From Syntrophobacterales bacterium (GTDB lineage: Bacteria > Desulfobacterota > Syntrophobacteria > Syntrophobacterales > Thermodesulforhabdaceae): a stretch of DNA of 50,324 nt. This document shows, piece by piece, positions 27,316 through 36,091 of the stretch. Below the pieces are notes generated by a model. That model was not told the DNA's origin, ran no database searches, and saw nothing but the letters and a program-made list of their open reading frames with translations. The DNA is taken from positions 1-50,324 of the forward strand of contig JALXAE010000201.1 of assembly GCA_026992355.1 (NCBI GenBank). Reading direction: 5' to 3'. Numbering within the stretch: the stretch's first letter is position 1; every line of letters begins with the position of its first letter. Both the position numbers and the translations under genes were made by a program.

Positions 27316-28314
27316 ATGAGTATATACAAAAAACCTGCAATCCTCTTGATTTTTTTGCTAATCGCTTTTTTCACAAATTATGCGGTAGCGTTTGCCAAGC
27401 AGCCGCTTCATCGAATAGAAATTCAATCACGAGTTGAGGTTGATAAGAATGAAGTTTATTTAGGTGATCTTATATCTAAACAGTCCATCTCGCCAGAATG
27501 GCAAAAATTTTTTAATACAATTTATATTGGAGAGGCTCCAGAACCCGGAAGCGTAAAGTACGTGCAAATAGATCTTCTAAAAGATTTTTTGGAAAAACTT
27601 ATCAAATCCGAAGGTCTCGACCCTAAGGATGTAACCCTCACCTTACCGGATGAAATTGTTGTAACAAGAAAGAGCGTTACCATACCCAAGTTCGAAATCG
27701 AAAAAATCTTTAAAAACCATGTATTAAGAAATGCTCCCTGGAATAAAAGTGACATATCCATAACAAATATCAGGTATGCTGGTTTGCCTGTTGTTCCTGC
27801 GGGACAACGCAGATATGAAGTAATTCCTCGTGATCATGAACCATACCTTGGAAACGTCACTGTTACAGTAAACATCTATGTAAATGAAAAAAAAGCAAGG
27901 ACACTGCGTGTCGCAGGTATTGTCAGCTTGTATAAAAACGTGGTTCACGCAAAGAAAATAGTCAATAAGAATCAGATTATAACCCCTGATGCTGTCGAAA
28001 TCAGGAGAGCTCAAATAACAGATAATCCCTCAGAATATCCAGAAACAATCGATCTCGTTGTTGGAAAGAAAGCTCTAAAAGAAATATTTCCAGGGGAACC
28101 CATTAAGCTTTCCAGTTTAGACAATCCTATAGTTGTGGAAAAGGGAGATATAGTAAAAATAGTGTTGCAAAAGCCAGGGCTTATAGTCACTGCCAAAGGT
28201 ATGGTAAAGGAAAATGGTCATATTGGCGATACAATAAAGGTAATGAACTTAAATTCTCGAAAGATAATTTTTTGCAGGGTAAGAAACAAAGAAACTGTAC
28301 AGGTAATTGATTAA
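27316..28314 (+). CDS. flgA: Flagellar basal body P-ring formation chaperone FlgA
   Basis: SAF-like C-terminal region VVHAKKIVNKNQIITPDAVEIRRAQITD...GKKALKEIFPGEPIKLSSLDNPIVVEKGDIVKIV; position between flgG and flgH. Confidence 0.93.
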   Translation: MSIYKKPAILLIFLLIAFFTNYAVAFAKQPLHRIEIQSRVEVDKNEVYLGDLISKQSISPEWQKFFNTIYIGEAPEPGSVKYVQIDLLKDFLEKLIKSEGLDPKDVTLTLPDEIVVTRKSVTIPKFEIEKIFKNHVLRNAPWNKSDISITNIRYAGLPVVPAGQRRYEVIPRDHEPYLGNVTVTVNIYVNEKKARTLRVAGIVSLYKNVVHAKKIVNKNQIITPDAVEIRRAQITDNPSEYPETIDLVVGKKALKEIFPGEPIKLSSLDNPIVVEKGDIVKIVLQKPGLIVTAKGMVKENGHIGDTIKVMNLNSRKIIFCRVRNKETVQVID

Positions 28315-28339
28315 CAAAATAGTGGGAGTGGTTACAACA

Positions 28340-29074
28340 ATGAAGCACAAAATTAGGAATTATCTTGTGATGTTAATTTTGATCATTAGCTCTTTCGGCT
28401 GCGTAACCACTCAAAAAAAACCGAGCAGAATCACCAATCAGGCACCGCCCCTTCCCGAAAATCTTCTTTATTCTGCTCAACTTCACGGGACAAAGCAGAA
28501 ATCCTCCTTTCCACTGAATCCTCCAACTGGTTCTCTGTGGTCGTCTTCTATCACATCTCTGTATAGAGACATTAAAGCACACAAAATTGGAGACATAGTA
28601 ACAATAACAATAAGCGAGGAAGCTGATGCTAGCGAAGAAGCAAAAACTGAAACTAAAAGAACTCACGGATGGAATGGCCAGCTATCTGCCTCGACTTTCA
28701 CTCTCGCCGGGAAAAACCTTGTGGGAGGGGATACATCGTTCAAATATGGCTCTGAATTCGGACGCACACTTAAAGGTTCCGGAAAAACCACTAGAACTAA
28801 CTCCGTTACGGCATACATGACAGCAACCGTAATCGACGTTCTTCCTAATGGCAACTTAGTGATTAGAGGATCAAGGTGGGTTAAGGTTAATGATGAATTG
28901 CACCAGATAGTTTTGGAAGGAGTAATCAGGCCTGTGGATATTACACGTAACAATACCATCCTGTCTCAAAAAATAGCGGACGCAAAAATTTTTGTTGTTG
29001 GTAAAGGCCCAGTGTCAAGGCATCAAAAACCGGGTTGGCTTGGCCAGATTATAGATTTATTATTTCCCTTGTAA
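28340..29074 (+). CDS. flgH: Flagellar L-ring protein FlgH (lipoprotein)
   Basis: Lipobox SSFGC; GSLWSSSITSLYRDIKAHKIGDIVTITISEEADASEEAKT...GNLVIRGSRWVKVNDELHQIVLEGVIRPVDI. Track start 28307 is probably too early. Confidence 0.95.
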   Translation: MKHKIRNYLVMLILIISSFGCVTTQKKPSRITNQAPPLPENLLYSAQLHGTKQKSSFPLNPPTGSLWSSSITSLYRDIKAHKIGDIVTITISEEADASEEAKTETKRTHGWNGQLSASTFTLAGKNLVGGDTSFKYGSEFGRTLKGSGKTTRTNSVTAYMTATVIDVLPNGNLVIRGSRWVKVNDELHQIVLEGVIRPVDITRNNTILSQKIADAKIFVVGKGPVSRHQKPGWLGQIIDLLFPL

Positions 29075-29089
29075 TGGTGGAGGCAGGTT

Positions 29090-30211
29090 ATGGCCAGGGC
29101 ACGGTTTCAACGTTATATGGTTATTCTTTCCCTTGCGATTTGGGCAGTCTTAACATTAGCAAGCACAGGATTTAGCGCAAGAATCAAAGATATAGCCTAT
29201 TTTATCGGCAACCGTTTTAACATGCTCATTGGCTACGGATTAGTTGTAGGATTGAACGGTACCGGCGACAAAGAAAAAACCCAATTTACCGTTAGCACCT
29301 TGGCCAATCTCCTTGACAACATGGGCATTCATGTAGATCCCGACCAAATTAAAATTAAAAATGTAGCTGCTGTTATGGTTACGGCAAGATTACCGGCCTT
29401 CGCCAGAATTGGAACCAAATTGGATGTACAGGTCTCTTCCATAGGTGATGCAAAAAGCCTTGTTGGTGGAACTCTTCTTTTGACTCCTTTACAGGGACCT
29501 GATGGAGAAGTGTATGCTGTGGCCCAGGGGCCCATATCAGTGGGAGGTTTTGCCTTTGGTGGAGCTGCAGGTGGAGGTGTACAGCAAAATCATCCAACTG
29601 TCGGGCATATATCCAACGGTGCCATAGTGGAAAAGGAAGTACCCTTGGATTATCAAAACTATAGCGTTCTGGACCTAACACTAAGAGAACCTGATTTTAC
29701 CACGGCATCAAACGTGGCAAAGGCAATAAACGCAGCCTTCGGGCAGAAAATAGCCGAAGCCAGAGACGCCGCAACCATTAGAATTTCCGTTCCTGAAAAC
29801 TCGGGCAAAAACCTGGTAGATTTTATTTCAAAAGTTGAGAATTTAGAAGTAGTACCCGATTCCGTAGCAAAAGTGGTAATAAATGAGCGAACTGGAACAA
29901 TAGTTATGGGCGAAAATGTAAGAATATCCCCCGTTGCTGTAGCTCACGGCAATCTTACCGTCAGTATTACCGAACAACCTTATGTTTCTCAACCGCTGCC
30001 GTTTAGTAGAGGCAGAACCACGGTAGTGCCTCAAACTCAGGTAGAAATCAAAGAAGAAAAAGCTCATCTTGCAATTGTTGGAGGTGGAGTTACAATTGGA
30101 CAGGTGGTAGAAGGGCTCAACGCTATTGGTGCAACACCAAGAGATTTAATCAACATACTCCAGGCAATAAAAGCAGCAGGAGCCCTTCAGGCTGAAATAG
30201 AAATTATTTAG
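29090..30211 (+). CDS. flgI: Flagellar P-ring protein FlgI
   Basis: ARIKDIAYFIGNRFNMLIGYGLVVGLNGTGD...GQVVEGLNAIGATPRDLINILQAIKAAGALQAEIEII. Confidence 0.97.
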   Translation: MARARFQRYMVILSLAIWAVLTLASTGFSARIKDIAYFIGNRFNMLIGYGLVVGLNGTGDKEKTQFTVSTLANLLDNMGIHVDPDQIKIKNVAAVMVTARLPAFARIGTKLDVQVSSIGDAKSLVGGTLLLTPLQGPDGEVYAVAQGPISVGGFAFGGAAGGGVQQNHPTVGHISNGAIVEKEVPLDYQNYSVLDLTLREPDFTTASNVAKAINAAFGQKIAEARDAATIRISVPENSGKNLVDFISKVENLEVVPDSVAKVVINERTGTIVMGENVRISPVAVAHGNLTVSITEQPYVSQPLPFSRGRTTVVPQTQVEIKEEKAHLAIVGGGVTIGQVVEGLNAIGATPRDLINILQAIKAAGALQAEIEII

Positions 30212-30243
30212 ACTTAGACTATAACCAAAGCAGGTTAGGCAAA

Positions 30244-31083
30244 ATGGCCAGGAAGGAAAAGGAAGAAAGTTCTGGCGGCGGTGATTCCGGTGGTTGGCTA
30301 ACTACCTACACCGATTTGTGTACCCTGCTCCTTACTTTTTTTGTCCTTCTTTTGAGCATGTCTGTGATTGATCCAGAACGTAAAAAAGACGCACTAAATT
30401 CGCTTGTTGGTGCCTTTGGTTTTTTGACGGGAGGTAGGTCTCCAATAGGCGAGAAGGTGGGAACTGATGTGCGGGAAACAACAGCACCTTTACTACCAAA
30501 TTCCCCTATTTCTTATGACCTCCTAAAAGAAATGACTCTCAGAAATAATCTTGATCCCGAAGCAGAAATAATAAAAGAAAAAAATAAAATTGTTATAAGA
30601 ATAAATGACAGATTATTGTTCAAAAAGGGTTCGACCCAATTGACACCAAAAGGCGAAAAGTTTCTGGCTACAGTAGCCGCATATCTGAAAAAAAAACCTG
30701 AAGATATAGATATAAGGGGCCATACCGATCCTTACGAAAATGCCGATAATCCAGAATGGCCTATTTTATCATGGAAATTATCAGCACAAAGGGCTCTCGC
30801 AGTCTATAGATTTTTGCTTGATGTAGGTATTTCACCAGATCGTATGAGTGCACATGGTATGAGCTATTACTGGCCTATTATAGATAGTTTGAAATATCCT
30901 CACTTGAGATACAAAAATCAAAGGGTAGAAATAATCATTGGTAGAAATCCCGCTCTGCCGACCACAATCTACAGAAAGGAACCATCTCCCCATTCCTACT
31001 TCAATTATAAAAATTTCTTTTTTAAACTTTTTCCTCAGACAGAAAGCGAGGGCAAAAGTGGCAAAAAAAAGGCGGAAAAGTAG
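30244..31083 (+). CDS. motB: MotB-like flagellar stator protein (copy 1)
   Basis: GGWLTTYTDLCTLLLTFFVLLLSMS TM with conserved Asp; OmpA-like DIRGHTDP...NQRVEIIIG. Confidence 0.87.
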   Translation: MARKEKEESSGGGDSGGWLTTYTDLCTLLLTFFVLLLSMSVIDPERKKDALNSLVGAFGFLTGGRSPIGEKVGTDVRETTAPLLPNSPISYDLLKEMTLRNNLDPEAEIIKEKNKIVIRINDRLLFKKGSTQLTPKGEKFLATVAAYLKKKPEDIDIRGHTDPYENADNPEWPILSWKLSAQRALAVYRFLLDVGISPDRMSAHGMSYYWPIIDSLKYPHLRYKNQRVEIIIGRNPALPTTIYRKEPSPHSYFNYKNFFFKLFPQTESEGKSGKKKAEK

Positions 31084-31819
31084 AAATAGCGGTGATAATG
31101 GTGGAGGTGGAGGGGAAAGTTCCTGGATGATGACTTTTTCTGACCTGTCCACCTTACTGTTAACCTTCTTCGTGTTACTAATCTCCATGTCATCTCTGAA
31201 CGATCAGGCATTGAGAACTGCCTTTCACAATTTTGATCGAATGAGCGGAATACTTTTTTTTAGAAATCGAGAAGCAGTTCAACTTCCTCAGGACCTAGCA
31301 ATACGAGACATAATTAAATCACTAAAAAGTGTATATGTAATCGATGTACGAGATATAAATGAAAAGGCGCCAGATTCTTTATCTGATAAAGAATTCAACT
31401 TGTTGGTCTCGACCGGTAATTTATTATGGTATAAAAGGGAAAAACTTTACGGGTCCTTCTCATTCATATTTGGAGACGAAATTCTTTTTGAAAGTGGCAG
31501 CGCTACATTAAAACCTAAAGCATATCCTCTTCTTGATAAGCTCGCAAAATTCTTAAAAGAGTCAAATTACATGGTTTTTATTGATGGCCACACTGATAAT
31601 GTAAAGCCCAAACCTACATCACCTTATCCAACAAATATGGATTTGTCGATCGCACGGGCAATGGCAGTATTAAATTACTTCATAGACAAAGCAAAGGTTC
31701 CTCCTACAAAGCTTGCAATAGGTGGATATGGTGATTTGTTACCAATTGCTGACAACTCTACACCCAAAGGGCGAGCCCTGAATCGTAGGGTTGAGTTAAT
31801 ATTTAAGCCTATTTCATAA
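31058..31819 (+). CDS. motB: MotB-like flagellar stator protein (copy 2)
   Basis: SSWMMTFSDLSTLLLTFFVLLISMSS TM with Asp; FIDGHTDN...NRRVELIF. GTG at 31058 preferred over the track start at 30938, which would extend 146 nt into copy 1. Confidence 0.84.
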   Translation: MAKKRRKSRNSGDNGGGGGESSWMMTFSDLSTLLLTFFVLLISMSSLNDQALRTAFHNFDRMSGILFFRNREAVQLPQDLAIRDIIKSLKSVYVIDVRDINEKAPDSLSDKEFNLLVSTGNLLWYKREKLYGSFSFIFGDEILFESGSATLKPKAYPLLDKLAKFLKESNYMVFIDGHTDNVKPKPTSPYPTNMDLSIARAMAVLNYFIDKAKVPPTKLAIGGYGDLLPIADNSTPKGRALNRRVELIFKPIS

Positions 31820-31897
31820 CACCGAGATATTCGTTCCTACATTTTAGGAAAAATATTCCCGATATTGAAATCGTGTAGAAGGTAAGGAGCGTCCAAC

Positions 31898-32200
31898 ATG
31901 AAAGTTCAAAACTCACCGCTAAATAACGAAAAAGCCCTTGAATTCAAAAAACGGCAACTTCGCAAGGCGTGTAGAGAATTCGAAAGTTTATTTACGGCAT
32001 ACCTTTTGAAATCTATGAGGTCGAGCATCATAAGAGGGGAAGAAATCAGCAACACGAGCAAGCTTTACGAAGGTATGTTTGACGAAGCTGTAGCCAGAGA
32101 AATTAGTTTAAGCGGAGCTTTTGGCTTGGGCGACATTTTATACGAACAGTTGCTTCCCCTCTTAGAAAAGGAAAAACCTGAAAGAGGCGGGGAAAAATGA
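31898..32200 (+). CDS. flgJ: FlgJ N-terminal-domain-only rod-binding protein
   Basis: LRKACREFESLFTAYLLKSMRSSI...YEGMFDEAVAREISLSGAFGLGDILYEQL; lacks the muramidase domain. Confidence 0.88.
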   Translation: MKVQNSPLNNEKALEFKKRQLRKACREFESLFTAYLLKSMRSSIIRGEEISNTSKLYEGMFDEAVAREISLSGAFGLGDILYEQLLPLLEKEKPERGGEK

Positions 32201-32568
32201 AAGCCACTATGTCCACATTATTGAACGACTTGCTGGATTCAATCCGTAAAGAAAGGCAACTTATAACGGCTTTAAACCACGAAGAACTTATGTCGCTGTT
32301 GCCCAGAAAACTCGCTCTGCTGGAACAAATAGAAAAGCTGTGCAGTAAGACTGACGACATCAGGCCTCTGGCTGAAGACGAAGAAGTAAAGCAAACCCTA
32401 AAACTGGTAAAAGAGGAAAACGAATTAAACAGAATTTTTTTGGAAGAGATGTCCGAAGCTTACAACGACCTCTGGTCTCTCCTGATGCCAACTGTTTACA
32501 ACTCAAAGGGCAAACAGGAACACATATCAGAAACCACGAAAGGTACGAACTTTAGCGCAGAGGCGTAA
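32197..32568 (+). CDS. flgN: Flagellar chaperone FlgN family protein
   Basis: LLDSIRKERQLITALNHEELMSLLPRKLALLEQIEKL; between flgJ and flgK. Confidence 0.83.
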   Translation: MKATMSTLLNDLLDSIRKERQLITALNHEELMSLLPRKLALLEQIEKLCSKTDDIRPLAEDEEVKQTLKLVKEENELNRIFLEEMSEAYNDLWSLLMPTVYNSKGKQEHISETTKGTNFSAEA

Positions 32569-32572
32569 AACC

Positions 32573-33883
32573 ATGCTGGTTCAAAGCCTTGAAACCGCGA
32601 AAAATACTCTACTAAACGCTCAACTGCAAATCCAGACGACAAACCACAACATTGCTCGGGCAGACGACAAAAACTACCACCGTCAGGAAGTGGTTTTGGA
32701 AACGAAACCACCTTTGCGTTACGGAGGATTTTTCATAGGCATTGGTGCGAGAATTCAGCAAATTAAACAAAACATAGACCCATTGCTGGAAAAAAGGTTG
32801 CTTTTAGCCATCTCTCAAGAACAGGACTACACTACCCGCGCAAGTTACTTCGACAGGCTCACCACCTACACCTTTGACGATGTAACTTCGGGCATATCCG
32901 CTTCGCTTCAAAACTTCTGGAACGCATGGGATGCTTTCAACGAAAATCCCGGTGAAGCCGAAAAACAGGGCGTCATAAAGTCCGCAGAATATCTGGCCGC
33001 TCATGTGTCGGAAGTTTACAGAAGCTTGAGAAATTTACAGGAAGACATAGACCAAGATCTGGCAAATTCAATAGACAGAGTTAACGAACTTCTAACAATC
33101 ATTGCTGACTACAATCAGCAAATTGCCCAGCTGGAAATTCCTAACTCCAATGTGAGAGCCAACGACTTGAGAGACGAAAGATACGCTGCAATTAAAGAGC
33201 TCAGCGAGTATTTGCCAATTTCTACAGAAGAAGACGACTTTGGCAGAATAACGATTACGGTGGAAGACGGAAGCGACTCAATAGTCCTCGTAACGGAAAA
33301 CAGGGCTGGCAGTATCGGACATCCGTCGGCAGGAGACTTCGATTATACCGATGCAGATGGCAACCACATAGCCCCAAGCCCTCACGACCTTGCGGGCGGA
33401 AAGCTGTTCGGTTTATACAAAAGCTACGAAAGTGTCGGGAGCGTAAAAGCGCGCTTTGAAGAGTTTGCCGAAAATCTTACAAACGAGGTAAATGCAGCTC
33501 ACGGAAGTGATGTGTTCGATTACAACCTGGCTGCTGACGACATTTTAACCGTTGATGCAGGTTTTAACCCGGACTCCTCCCGTGCTTTGGATGTGAGCAA
33601 TCTTCAAGATGCCCAAATCGTCGGTCTCAGTAATTTGACCTTTTCTCAATACCTTGCGGACATTCAACATCAAATCGGCACAGATCACCAAAACTTCCAA
33701 GAAAAACAAGAGCTTTACAACTCAGTAAAACTAGAACTGGAAAAACAACAGCAAGCCGTCTCGGGTGTCTCTCTTGATGAAGAACTGGTAAACATCATAA
33801 AGTTTCAGCACATATTTCAGGCAGCAGCCAGAATCATAAGGGCCACCTCAGAAATGCTGGACACGGTTATTAACATGGTCTGA
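32573..33883 (+). CDS. flgK: Flagellar hook-associated protein FlgK
   Basis: SLETAKNTLLNAQLQIQTTNHNIARADDKNYHRQEV...VSGVSLDEELVNIIKFQHIFQAAARIIRATSEMLDTVINMV. Confidence 0.94.
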   Translation: MLVQSLETAKNTLLNAQLQIQTTNHNIARADDKNYHRQEVVLETKPPLRYGGFFIGIGARIQQIKQNIDPLLEKRLLLAISQEQDYTTRASYFDRLTTYTFDDVTSGISASLQNFWNAWDAFNENPGEAEKQGVIKSAEYLAAHVSEVYRSLRNLQEDIDQDLANSIDRVNELLTIIADYNQQIAQLEIPNSNVRANDLRDERYAAIKELSEYLPISTEEDDFGRITITVEDGSDSIVLVTENRAGSIGHPSAGDFDYTDADGNHIAPSPHDLAGGKLFGLYKSYESVGSVKARFEEFAENLTNEVNAAHGSDVFDYNLAADDILTVDAGFNPDSSRALDVSNLQDAQIVGLSNLTFSQYLADIQHQIGTDHQNFQEKQELYNSVKLELEKQQQAVSGVSLDEELVNIIKFQHIFQAAARIIRATSEMLDTVINMV

Positions 33884-33896
33884 GTGAGGTGTGAAA

Positions 33897-34730
33897 ATGA
33901 TTTCTAGGGTTAGCTTTGCGTCAAGCTACGACATTCTCACAAATGAGATGCTTTCAAAGCAGAGTGAAGTAAGAAACTTACAGGAAGCCATCTCCAAAGG
34001 CAAAGCCCTGCTCAGGCCTTCAGACGACCCAGCGGCGTGGGTTCAATCAATGAACCTGAAAAGCGCTCAAAAGGAAATGGAACAGTGGCGGAGAAACATA
34101 GAATTCGGCACCAGCTGGGCAAAAACCACGGAAGGAACATTAAGCCATCTGAACAACCTGCTCACCAGATCAAGGGAAATAGCCATCAAGGCCATTAAAG
34201 CGACCTCTCCGGAAGAAAGAGAGGCACTCAAGAACGAGCTTTCACAGATAAAAGACGAGATAGATCAATTAGTCGAAACGAAATACAGAGATAGAGAGCT
34301 CTTCCACGATCCCCCGGACGATCCGGTAAAAATAAGAATAGGAAAGAACAAAACGATGGAAGTTAGCGTCGGAAGGGAGGAGGTGTTTGGCACCGCAGGG
34401 GATACGATTTCAGATCATGTGCAGGCTCTCCACGACGCTATAGACAGCAACGATGTAAACGCCATAAGTACGAGCATGGGTGATGTCGAATCTGACCAGC
34501 AACGGGCGCTATCCGCACTAACCAAAGTGGGCGCAATCATGAACAGGCTGGAAGCACGCGAAAGTGCCATCTCATCTATTTCCATTAACTACGAGGAAAG
34601 AATAGGAGAGATGGAAAAAGCGGACATCGCGAAACTTGCCACCGAATATCAGTTAAAGAAAACCGCCTTACAGGCCATTTATCACACCACCGCATCGGTG
34701 TCAGAACTTTCCCTCCTTCGTTATGTCTAA
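33897..34730 (+). CDS. flgL: Flagellar hook-filament junction protein FlgL
   Basis: MISRVSFASSYDILTNEMLSKQSEVRNLQEAISKGKALLRPSDDPAAWVQSMNLKSAQKEMEQWRRNIEFGTSWAKTTEGTL. Confidence 0.94.
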   Translation: MISRVSFASSYDILTNEMLSKQSEVRNLQEAISKGKALLRPSDDPAAWVQSMNLKSAQKEMEQWRRNIEFGTSWAKTTEGTLSHLNNLLTRSREIAIKAIKATSPEEREALKNELSQIKDEIDQLVETKYRDRELFHDPPDDPVKIRIGKNKTMEVSVGREEVFGTAGDTISDHVQALHDAIDSNDVNAISTSMGDVESDQQRALSALTKVGAIMNRLEARESAISSISINYEERIGEMEKADIAKLATEYQLKKTALQAIYHTTASVSELSLLRYV

Positions 34731-36070
34731 AAACCAAATTCCGCCAGAAGAGCATCAACTTCGTCTTGAGAATGAAGAGCATCTTCCTTCTTTTCATGGG
34801 CAGGACCGTACAATATTTCTTTTTCCTCCTTTTCCCTTTCAACTTTTTGAGAAATGTCTGGCTTTACCTTAACACCAAAAGTCTTTATTAAATCAACCAG
34901 TTTCGTTTCAAGATCGCGCAACAAATCAATAATTTTCATTATAATTTGACCGGTCAAATCCTGAAAATCCTGAGCTGTTAATATAGTTATGAAATCTTCC
35001 TTATCCTCCTTACTTAGACGTTTGATATTATCTATTTTATCTAAAACATCATCGATAACTTTTTTTGCCTTTTCTCCAAGAGGATGAAGGGAGGTAATAC
35101 ATTCCTGAATATGAGAGAGACTATTCAATTCTTCTTCTTTACGATCTTGAAGCTTTTCAAGGTGATCCAGTGTAGTGGTGGCAGCGTTCTCCGTTAATTT
35201 CAAGATATGCTCCAGTCGATTGCCAGAATCCGGAATCTTGGTTTCAACATACTCTCTCAAATGGGGATCAAGCACATTTGAGATGCTTTTAAGAGAATCA
35301 TGGAACTTTCTAGCAATTTGACCAAGCTCATTAAAAAGCTCACTGTCCTCGACATTGCTTGATATATCCTGCAATACAGATCTTGATCTATCTAAATCCC
35401 CCTGAGCAAAAGAAATCATGAACTCCTTTATGCCAAGAATTATTTTCCTGAAAGACTCATCATAAAAAGGTTCAGATAGCTTTTCATCTGGATCGGACAT
35501 GGATAGTATTCGTTCAAGCTTTTCCGCTTCCGCTTTTCTAAAGGGAAATTGTATCACAAAATACTCGGGATTGTCTGAATCAGGATCATGAACTTCCGCA
35601 CCAAATCGTTCAAACAGCCTTTTTAAATTGGTCAAATCCACTCCATTGGAAGAAACAGGTGCATCAATAATTGATTCAATAGTGGCAATTTCTTCATCAT
35701 TATATTCTTTCTCCGATACCACCGATTCTTCAGAGATTTCATCATCTTCAAAGCCTATAATATCAGACACCTCTTTAAGAGTATCATCAGATATATCACC
35801 ATTCTGCGCTACAAGTATTTCCTTGACTGTAGCCAGAGCAAACTGTAGGAGCTGTAACGTCTCGGCCTGCACGTCTCCTTTATGAGCTGACTCCCCCTCC
35901 AACTCCCTTTTTAAGGCAAGAATAAATTTTTTCATATTTGGAAACTTTAGATTTTCCACCAAATCAAGAGACTTATCAACAAGTTCTCTAAATCTTTCCT
36001 GGTTAAACGAGCCTTCAGAGCCGGAAAACAGGATTTCTAAATCAGTGACCACCTTGACCAATTCATTCAC
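34727..36070 (-). CDS. cheZ: CheZ-type CheY-P phosphatase with long N-terminal extension
   Basis: Catalytic-region motif TAQDFQDLTGQIIMKII and C-terminal CheY-binding-like tail SQDEVDALLAEFGF. Confidence 0.88.
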   Translation of the reverse strand: MNELVKVVTDLEILFSGSEGSFNQERFRELVDKSLDLVENLKFPNMKKFILALKRELEGESAHKGDVQAETLQLLQFALATVKEILVAQNGDISDDTLKEVSDIIGFEDDEISEESVVSEKEYNDEEIATIESIIDAPVSSNGVDLTNLKRLFERFGAEVHDPDSDNPEYFVIQFPFRKAEAEKLERILSMSDPDEKLSEPFYDESFRKIILGIKEFMISFAQGDLDRSRSVLQDISSNVEDSELFNELGQIARKFHDSLKSISNVLDPHLREYVETKIPDSGNRLEHILKLTENAATTTLDHLEKLQDRKEEELNSLSHIQECITSLHPLGEKAKKVIDDVLDKIDNIKRLSKEDKEDFITILTAQDFQDLTGQIIMKIIDLLRDLETKLVDLIKTFGVKVKPDISQKVEREKEEKEILYGPAHEKKEDALHSQDEVDALLAEFGF

Positions 36071-36091
36071 TGAGATGCCTCCCTCTCTGTT

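Noticed and set aside
30938-31057. Track N-terminal extension of the second MotB-like ORF
   Set aside because: Would extend 146 nt into the first motB-like gene; the sequence before VAKKRRKSRN has no MotB character, so GTG 31058 is preferred.
31838-31870. CCCGATAT resembling a sigma-28 -10 before flgJ
   Set aside because: No acceptable -35 at 11-12 nt upstream.
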